The position numbers and the translations under genes were made by a program. Of a stretch of 64,000 nucleotides of DNA, positions 57,501 through 64,000 are shown one piece after another (position 1 is the first letter of the stretch; the number at the start of each line of letters is the position of its first letter). Origin of the DNA: Obelidium mucronatum (taxonomy: Eukaryota; Chytridiomycota; Chytridiomycetes; Chytridiales; Chytriomycetaceae); NCBI GenBank assembly GCA_025765595.1, contig JAIVFH010000005.1:558001-622000 (forward strand), written 5' to 3'. The notes under the pieces were generated by a model. It saw only the letters and a program-made list of their open reading frames with translations, did not search any database and had not been told where the DNA came from.

Positions 57501-58238
57501 CAAAGGCCTATTTCAAGCCATGCGAAAGAATGGACGCCCCTACCTGATGAACCTTCATACTTGGCAAGAAAACCTCAACACCGCCCGCTAAATAAAAGGG
57601 GGGGTGTCCTGGAAGGTGGTCCTGACGATGACGATTTAGTTGACGCCGCAGTCGCACCTCATTGCAAAGAGCAACCCAGTCGAGGAATACGCGGTGGAAG
57701 TCGGGGTTATTATGAATCACGAAACAACTCTGCTCCTTTGGCTTCAGGGGGTATGGGAGCCCCACCGCCACCACTTTCTGACAGGGAATGGGGATCGACG
57801 TTGAATGCGCCCTCGAACGAGGATTTAAAAAGTCAGGGATCACAGCAACATACTCAAAGAGAATTAAACGTTGTCCCTTCTGTCGACCTCCCTGTTGATG
57901 AGTGGGGTGGAGATGGGTCTGCAAACATTATTTATCACGAAGGAGGTGGCCAACAACAACAGCAAACACAATCGTATCAATATCAAAACGAGACCCGCAA
58001 ATATCAAAATGGACGGAATAGTTACAGTTCTGGGAGCGGTTTCTATCAGAATCGCAGCAACAGAGGAGGGCATCAGCAGCAAAACAACAGTTGGGCTCCA
58101 ACAAATACATATCGCGGCGGATATGGTACATCCCAATCTAGTAATCGTGGTAATTCTCGAGGATACCAAAGTGGTACCTCTGGGGCTTCACCAATGAAAG
58201 TTCCAGAAAATGAAACAGGAGGTTATTCCCGGAATTAA
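54572..58238 (+). CDS. Multi-RRM RNA-binding protein with Gly/Arg/Gln-rich tail
   Basis: Repeated RRM-like blocks: LIHLFVLPDADTDLVLLI, SHTLLLSAPKAFTKEMVQR, TTILIRNIPRSSE with FSRIHYGSKNIQAEFIDATA, FTNVPLGFNIRELVIREPGF and VLLIESRIHQLLSCFDGFIG. The C-terminus has RGIRGGSRGYY, a Gln/Asn-rich region and RGGYGTSQSSNRGNSRGYQS, like RGG-type RNA-binding tails. Charged Lys-rich linkers lie between. Introns near 55320, 56468 and 57056 have usable ends, but frames change within 55380-55790 and 57280-57510, so exon structure is provisional. The first exon is GC-rich. The start at MTLIHLF was preferred to Met at 54515. I do not assign an orthologue. Confidence 0.6.
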
Positions 58239-58762
58239 GAAGTGTACAACACATTGTACTTATTTGTGGTGCTGTTGTGAATAAAGCATGACTCCATGAG
58301 CTGGAAGCTTCTCCACTGCGAGGCGAAGGTGGGGGAGTGAATGGCGGACAATGTAATTTTAGTCTTATCGAAAGTGCTAGGAAATAGCAAACAAGAGAGT
58401 GGCACCCAGATTGTCACGTACAGTCACACGTCTTAACGCGCGATCTTTTCGCGCAGTCTCAAACCGCTGCTGCTTATTAAGATACGATAAGATCAAGCAT
58501 TTCCAGTGAGTCTCTCTTTTGAAACCCAATTGCGAATGTGGTCAAGTCCCAGGATAAGAAAATTTTCCATTTCAAAAAACACAGAAAAACCACCACGAAC
58601 TCTTTGCTGAACGAACATCAAACGTCTTCAGCTGCCAGCTTCGAACTCACTCTTCTTACACTCATACGCCGTCTTCCTCGACACTCGCACCTGCTCCCAG
58701 CACAGTCACAGACTATATCTACTTTGGCCAATCAGATCCCTCAGTAGAACTCTCCAACCTGT

Positions 58763-58807
58763 ATGTATGAAGTGCCCCCCGACACCCCCTGCGATGCATC
58801 GGCATAG
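58763..58807 (+). promoter_or_regulatory. Upstream ORF 1 in cyclin leader
   Basis: A 14-codon ATG-to-TAG frame (MYEVPPDTPCDASA). Candidate translational regulator; no expression evidence. Confidence 0.35.
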
Positions 58808-58995
58808 TATTTGCGATGAAACTTGTTAGCATCAGTGAGTCAGGCACTAACCTTGCTTTGTTATCTCAGCCACTCCTTTTGCCGTCCTGAAACTTCAGTT
58901 ACTAGACCGCAAAAGACAAAACAAGCTCTAAGAGCCCTTTCTTTGTTTTAAACTCAAACCTTTTAAAATCTTCTACCAAACTCGTAATTGCAAAG

Positions 58996-59022
58996 ATGGC
59001 TTTCGTGACCTCCACTCTCTAA
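58996..59022 (+). promoter_or_regulatory. Upstream ORF 2 in cyclin leader
   Basis: An eight-codon frame (MAFVTSTL) with purine at -3 and G at +4, a good initiation context. Confidence 0.4.
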
Positions 59023-59207
59023 GCCCTTTACAATACCTCCGCCCACCCTGAACAACCCACGACTACGCAACTTGAATTAATCTTACCGGACTACGCCCCC
59101 GTCTCTCTGAACCCCCTCTACCTTTATCTTCTGTGAATCTGTTTCTGCTCAGCAAAAGCAAACCTCTACTTTTTAAAACCCTTTAACAACTCAAAAACTT
59201 TTGTACA

Positions 59208-59240
59208 ATGGCCCCAGCTATCGGAGCACAACGTGCCTAA
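59208..59240 (+). promoter_or_regulatory. Upstream ORF 3 in cyclin leader
   Basis: A ten-codon frame (MAPAIGAQRA) in context ACAATGG, the nearest upstream ORF to the cyclin start, 112 bp before it. Confidence 0.4.
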
Positions 59241-59352
59241 AGTTTTTTTTTCTCGAATCATCTACATTTATCTGCTTTTCGTGTTTCCCACGAACCCGTA
59301 CTTTCTGTTTCAAAAACTCTAAGCGCATTGCTGCTTCAAAAGCCCTTTAAAT

Positions 59353-60424
59353 ATGAACGTTGAAATCCCCGCCTCCCTTTATGCCCTCCTTCAGCAACAA
59401 CAACAACTCGCATCGAAACAACAACAACAACAACGCCCCCCACTTCCTCCATCCGTTGCTTCCAAACCAGCACCACCCAATCCAAATGTTATCAATTCTG
59501 AATCTTCAAAAGCTCGTTCTGTCTTTGTTGACAGACTTGTGGGTGAGTTCATAACGATGTGTTTATGGAGTGTTTTCAGTGGCCTGGAAACTGATTTGGT
59601 GTATGTTCCACCAATTAGATACCGCCGCCTCCATCATTGAATCTATCTGGCCAACTCAAATTCCAAATGGCTGTGTCAAAGTTCTCCCATTGAAGGTGTT
59701 CATTCAAGAAATCCTTCGTCGATCCAAGACCAGTTTCTCCACCCTCCAACTCGCCCTCTTCTACATTGTGCGTCTTCGCAACGAACTTGCCAAGGACTCA
59801 GCTCAATCGTCAAAGGCTGAATTGTCGTTGGCTACTCCCCCCTCATCCCCATTACTCAGCCAAGATGGTTTGCCAATCTGTGGGCGCCGAATGTTTCTCA
59901 CTGCTTTGATTTTGGCAAGCAAATACCTCCAAGATCGCAACTACAGTAACAAAGCTTGGTCAAAAATTTCAGGTCTTTCCGTTCTGGAAATCAATTCCAA
60001 CGAATTCAAATTCTTGTCTTTGATTGATTACGAATTGTTTGTTGGTCATGAGACTTTTGCCAACTGGACTGCTTTGTTGATGGCTAAAACGCAACAGCTC
60101 CAACTTGCTCAGCAGTTGCAGAGTCAACAACAAGGCAAAGCTGCCACCCCATTGTTGCAACAAACTTCCTCTTTGGGAGTTTCGTGCAATCCATGTGAAC
60201 CGCAAGCTCAGTCAACGTTGCTTTCTATCTCAGGTGCTGCTTGCGCTGCTGCTCCAAAGGTGTTTTCTTCTCCTGCTGTGTCTCAGAGCTCGCCTAGTTT
60301 GGCTGACTATCCGTCACCATCTTCTATCGATGACAATGTGCCATCTGATAGCGACTGTGGGCTCAAGAGAGGCCGTAGTTTCTGTGACGAAGAAGACTCT
60401 TTTGTTAAGCGGGTTCGCGCCTAG
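59353..60424 (+). CDS. PHO80/PCL-type cyclin
   Basis: Partner of a Pho85-like CDK. Gln-rich N-terminus (MNVEIPASLYALLQQQQQ), then an intron (about 59542-59620) with DRLV joined to DTAASIIESIWP. The cyclin box reads LPLKVFIQEILRRSKTSFST, LQLALFYIVRLRNEL, CGRRMFLTALILASKYLQDR, NYSNKAWSKISGLSVLEINS and FLSLIDYELFVG. The C-terminal 120 residues are Ser/Gln-rich with a basic-acidic end (LKRGRSFCDEEDSFVKRVRA) that could be a nuclear signal or degron. PCL cyclins act in cell-cycle entry, polarity or phosphate and amino-acid signalling; which is unclear. The frame is clean. The leader carries three short upstream ORFs. Confidence 0.88.
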
Positions 60425-60792
60425 CACTTTGCTCCTACATCTCCAGTTGTTTGCTTTATCGCTCTTTATTTTTCTTTCCTTCTTTTTCTCCCTCTATTTT
60501 TTCTTCTTTCTGTTCGCCTTACCAGTGGATTGGGTGGGAAGGATATCTGTGCTTTCTTATCAACAGCGCAGGTTATTCGTTGGTGGAAGCAGCTTGGCTT
60601 GCTGTGGCAGGGGGCTAGTGACTTGACTTACACAAATGCACTCCTCTTCAGCGAATCAAGCTTCTTTTAATTGTCAATGTATATAATTGTGTTGTGTGTA
60701 AAAGGGTACTTTATTCTTCTCGGGCATCGTTTTCTTTGATTTTTTTGATAGTTTTTGGAATAAATTTGTTTTTGAGTAATATTATTATTCTT
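60425..60792. other. Intergenic between convergent cyclin and dioxygenase genes
   Basis: Pyrimidine-rich 3' flank of the cyclin gene and 3' end of the dioxygenase gene. No gene seen. Confidence 0.5.
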
Positions 60793-62957
60793 TCAAAATT
60801 GAGTGGCTAGATATTTAATCTTTCTTTGAATGCTGCTCTGACGTGCGTCGTATTCGCTCTGGATATGCTCACTATGCCACAATAGGAATGGATTTGAGAC
60901 TTTCGCAAACACCGTTGAGAGTTCCGGAAAGTTGGAAACCAGAATTGACTTCATCGTGGCATCTTCCACAATCGAAAGACCCTTGGCAGTATAAACCGCA
61001 GGAGTGTAATCAGTTGTAAAAAGTCGATCGGCTGATATTCTTCGACTCGCCACAACTGTAAACAATCGAAATGTGGTTTCTGAAAAGGCGAATCCTGTAG
61101 GTCGGTTGTCCTCTGCTAAAGAACCAACCAACAAGTCTACGGAATCGACATTTCCATTATACAATTTCGAAAGTTGTTTTGCGAGAGCTGGGTTGCTCGT
61201 AATATCTGAAAATGTCTTCATTCGAGGAAGCTTCAAGATCTTACGGTAGGCGTTGTATCTGCAGGAGACTTGAGAACTCGGAATTCACATGTTGCTTTAT
61301 TTTTTCCTCACCTTGGGATTCCTCGTTCGCGATCGCGCAGAATATCAACCATCGATACATCCAGGGGCTGCCCATTTGGAAGAATAAGATTTGTCAGTGC
61401 CGTTGGATGATTGTTCAGAGTCAAGGCTCCCATAAGGTTTGTACCAAAGCTGTTGGCCAAATCAGGAAGGGAACTGAGTTTTTGAAAAACTGCTTAAATA
61501 TCATATGCTGTTTAAATTTTGCACTCAACTAATTTGCTCTAATAGTACCACTGCCGCCAAAGACAGTATCTTCCAATTGAAAACCGGAAGTGGGTTCTGT
61601 TGAGTTGATTGGCTGGAAAGGAATTCGTTCCGGCAGAAGTGGATGCATTCTATAAATCGCAACAAATTCTATAATGCCCGAAAGGTATTAAGAACTCAAT
61701 AATAAATGGGAAAACAATGCACACCTTCGGGAAACTGGTATGTCACGTTTAACGGATGCTTGTTTGCATTTCCAACCAATGGAGGGGAGTTGAACTGACG
61801 AAGTCCCTTCCAATTTAAATTCATGACCAAGTTCAATGCTTCGTTCCCAAGTAAAGCAGGTGTCCACTCGACGGTGTGTATTTTGGCGGAGATAGCTGAG
61901 TTTACCAATCGGGCCGTTTGAAAGAGCTCTTCATCCGACATAGCTGGATATTCTTTAGCCAGTTCAGAGCAGATTCTGTTATGGTTTCTGGCAAAGAGGT
62001 TGTGCATTAAAGAGAGACCGATCCACCAGTTTGCGGCGAAACCAGTCAATTCTATTCCTCTTTTCGAGAGTGGGATGAGGTTCTTGTCGTCCATCAATAA
62101 TTTTCCTTCTTTATGCGATCGCATTGCTTGCAGCAGATCTTCATTGGTGCCGTACTGTAGGTTATGAGGTTTACTTGACCCTTAAAAAACCCAAAAAATT
62201 ACTTACAAGCTGAGAGAGATCCCACCAATGGGTTGCATTATTGACAAAAGCCAGGGGATGTGGGACGTTCGATGAAGAGTCGTTAAGTGTCCTTTGAACT
62301 TTCATGATGTTGGGACCATTTGAATTCCAAAGCTATGGACAGACCGTGAGAACCACTGAAACAAATGAATTTCCGTTTACCGGATCACCACGTTCAATAG
62401 GCACATTAATGGTGTCATCTTGATTATCAGTATTAATATGTTGAAACCAATCGTGTATCTGAAACTGAATCCATGCGGCACTCCATAGATTCTGTTCAGG
62501 AGCGTAAACGGTTTGTTGTTCCTTTCGAGTAAACAATGCTTGAGATAAAATTCTCGGATTTGGATATCCGCCGAATTGAATATCTGGCTCAGGGGCCACA
62601 TCCAGAAGGGCTTGTGTCCGGCCAAATCGGTAATATTGAGAGCCTGCATATGGATTGGCAAGGTCATTGCAGGTCCTGTTAAAGCAGGTGTTAGTTTAAT
62701 CGTAACTTTTACATACAACCCCTTAAAATCATCATGAACCCATTCAATGTTCGGATGGTGGTAAGTCCAACACACGAAAGAGCAGAAAACTCAAGGCCAA
62801 TACTGGTATCGTAAACTCCGGTTTCGAATAAAGACGCTCGTAATGTGTCAAGAAAGACAATGGCGTGCTGTACCGCAGTTAGAGAGTTTCACGGAGCGGT
62901 GAACGAACTTACGATCAACGGGTACATCCACCACAAGGTGTTCGCGAGATTGGCCAT
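60793..62957 (-). CDS. Alpha-dioxygenase-like haem peroxidase (cyclooxygenase superfamily)
   Basis: Animal-type haem peroxidase related to plant alpha-dioxygenases, which oxygenate fatty acids at C2. Blocks: CNDLANPYAGSQYYRFGRTQ, WIQFQIHDWFQH (distal His), SLMHNLFARNHNRICSELA, SAKIHTVEWTPALLGNE (proximal His), FVAIYRMHPLLPERIPFQ, VDILRDRERGIPR, LVASRRISADRLFTTDY. These follow the alpha-dioxygenase order to the end. Introns lie near 62155-62200, about 61685-61725, about 61500-61560 and about 61255-61310. N-terminal exons are less certain; MANLANTLWWMYPLI is the assumed start. No chytrid substrate is known. It is divergent from a peroxygenase-like gene, with 50 bp between start codons. Confidence 0.85.
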
Positions 62958-63007
62958 TTCACTTTGTCTTTTTTCAGCCTTTTTTCACTTTTTGTGGATC
63001 AAAAAAG
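62958..63007. promoter_or_regulatory. Very short divergent promoter between dioxygenase and peroxygenase genes
   Basis: Only 50 bp separate the two assumed start codons. The sequence is T-rich with two TTTCACTTT-like repeats. Promoter elements may extend into either gene. Confidence 0.45.
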
Positions 63008-63451
63008 ATGTTGGCAAGCCTTATATCCCTCGCTTTGTCGGTTGCTGCGACTGTTGCTGCGATGTCCAGAGAACCATATCTTGGAGTCCCTGCAAGAGGT
63101 GTGCGTTCTCCCTGTCCGGCCCTAAACACATTGGCAAACCACGGCATTCTGCCGAATGATGGAAAAGGCATTACCGCCAAATCACTTCGTATTGCTTATC
63201 AAACGGTTAATGTTAATCTCGTTTATTTAGTGTCCTTAATTAACTTTTGTCGTGTAGATGGGCTTTGATGATACGTTTGCTATGTTGAATGTGAGGAGTT
63301 TAACAAGTTCATCAATTTTTAATTCTTACTAATCTAAATGGGTAGACTGCCGTTGCCATAGAGAGATATGGATCTCCCAACTCGATGGGAATCTTATCCT
63401 TTGACTTAAATAGTCTCAACAATTATGGAACCGTCTTAAAAAAGGTATAGT

Positions 63452-63498
<47 letters not shown>

Positions 63499-64000
63499 CT
63501 TTTTTGCTTTCCACTTACAATTTATTCCATTAGCAAGATACGTCTTTAACCAGAATCGACTCCTCATTTGACGATATGGCGACCATCGATTTCGGAAAAA
63601 TGAATCGTCTGCTGGCTTCTGTCGAGAACGGAATCAGTTTAACTGCCACAGATTTGGCGGCAGCTCTCACAAAAGAATTCAGACATTCGTTCCTCCAGAA
63701 TCCCGACTTTTCAGAAAATTTCAATTTAAACTCGGTATAATCTCTTTACGCTTTTGTAACACCTTCTGATTTGGCTTCTATTTGATAGGCATTCGTCAAT
63801 TTCCAGAATGCGGCTCCAACTACTCCATTCTTTCGGTGGACTTCAGAATAGTTCCCTTAACTATCCAAGCTGTTCTATCGAATTTGCCAGACATTTTCTA
63901 GTCGAAGAACGGTTTCCGCCGAATTGGGAACCAGCAAACCCTCCAATCACTATTGAAATGATTTTCAAGACAGCTACACATATTTCCAAGCTCGTACCAG
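63008..64000 (+). CDS. Chloroperoxidase-family haem-thiolate peroxidase/peroxygenase (3' end outside window)
   Basis: Secreted haem-thiolate enzyme of the peroxidase family 2 (unspecific peroxygenase) type. Signal peptide MLASLISLALSVAATVAA; the haem-ligand motif PCPALNTLANHGILPNDGKG (Cys36) is diagnostic. After introns: MGFDDTFAMLN, TAVAIERYGSPN, QDTSLTRIDSSFDD (equivalent of the HDASLTRxD block) and, late, VEERFPPNWEPANPPITIE. The intron before QDTSLTR contains a run of 45 T. The frame shifts by one base at about 63817-63823 (extra T in CATTCTTTCGG), after which FGGLQNSSLNYPSCSIEF continues. Such enzymes use H2O2 to hydroxylate or epoxidise substrates including fatty acids. Confidence 0.85.
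63454..63498. repeat. T45 homopolymer in peroxygenase intron
   Basis: Forty-five consecutive T in the intron upstream of the QDTSLTR exon, forming an extreme polypyrimidine tract. Confidence 0.9.

Larger units (their letters stand above)
58239..59352. other. Long leader/intergenic region upstream of the PCL cyclin
   Basis: No conserved ORF. The part from about 58750 is pyrimidine-rich and contains three short upstream ORFs listed separately. A composite CTCTA...CCCTTT element occurs four times (starting 58926, 59017, 59164 and 59317). It is probably a long 5' UTR, perhaps with an intron. Confidence 0.5.

Noticed and set aside
58538..58747. 69-codon frame upstream of the cyclin leader
   Set aside because: Low-complexity composition, no homology; probably chance or leader sequence.

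Overview
The window looks like nuclear DNA of a zoosporic (chytrid-like) fungus. Most genes are split by short GT-AG introns of about 50-90 nt. The gene set is fungal (Yck-type casein kinase 1, PHO80/PCL-type cyclin, DUF4246 protein, UNC-93-like DUF895 transporter, PRELI/Ups1 protein). It also has genes expected of a flagellated lineage and absent from most yeasts and moulds: a MAK/ICK-type ciliary kinase, a CAMSAP/Patronin-like microtubule minus-end protein with a CKK domain, and a FERM-domain protein. A tRNA-Leu(CAG) argues that CUG is read as leucine. The genus cannot be named from sequence alone.

Layout. 0-7.3 kb: DUF4246 protein, ferrochelatase, PRELI protein, tRNA-Leu(AAG), UNC-93-like transporter, and a divergent histone H3/H4 pair around a palindrome-bearing promoter. 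7.4-14.7 kb: tRNA-Pro(AGG), CAMSAP-like gene, ABC-F ATPase. 14.8-21.6 kb: three tandem casein kinase 1 paralogues. 21.7-24.3 kb: five YbjQ-family genes. 24.4-31.6 kb: tRNA-Leu(CAG), phosphoinositide phospholipase C, bZIP factor, GAPDH. 32-33.3 kb: MOB4/phocein and a small unknown gene. 33.5-38.75 kb: a complete-looking DNA transposon. 38.8-50.1 kb: histone H4 relic, an unknown coiled-coil gene, three transmembrane SH3 proteins, an APH-like kinase, a FERM gene and two small unknown genes. 50.2-60.4 kb: secreted metalloprotease, MAK-type kinase, RNA-binding protein, PCL-type cyclin. 60.8-64 kb: an alpha-dioxygenase-like haem peroxidase and, divergently, a chloroperoxidase-family (peroxygenase) gene that runs off the window.

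The best candidate for something undescribed is the 5,241-bp transposon at 33508-38748. It has a 9-bp target-site duplication, 456-bp terminal inverted repeats differing at one position, a RecQ-like helicase gene and a convergent gene for a DUF6589-like protein that is probably the transposase. Each repeat carries the upstream region and the start codon(s) of the gene at its end. Other points of note are the divergent alpha-dioxygenase/peroxygenase pair, the TM-SH3 receptor-like cluster, the mixed-orientation YbjQ array, and CAMSAP and FERM genes in a fungus.

Caution: several conserved genes, including histones H3 and H4 and ferrochelatase, are interrupted by single-base frameshifts, mostly one extra base. 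Other genes, including both transposon ORFs, are clean over kilobases. Consensus errors are the simplest explanation, but the distribution is uneven and is reported as a finding. Exon ends given as approximate were placed by reading frame and GT-AG signals only.
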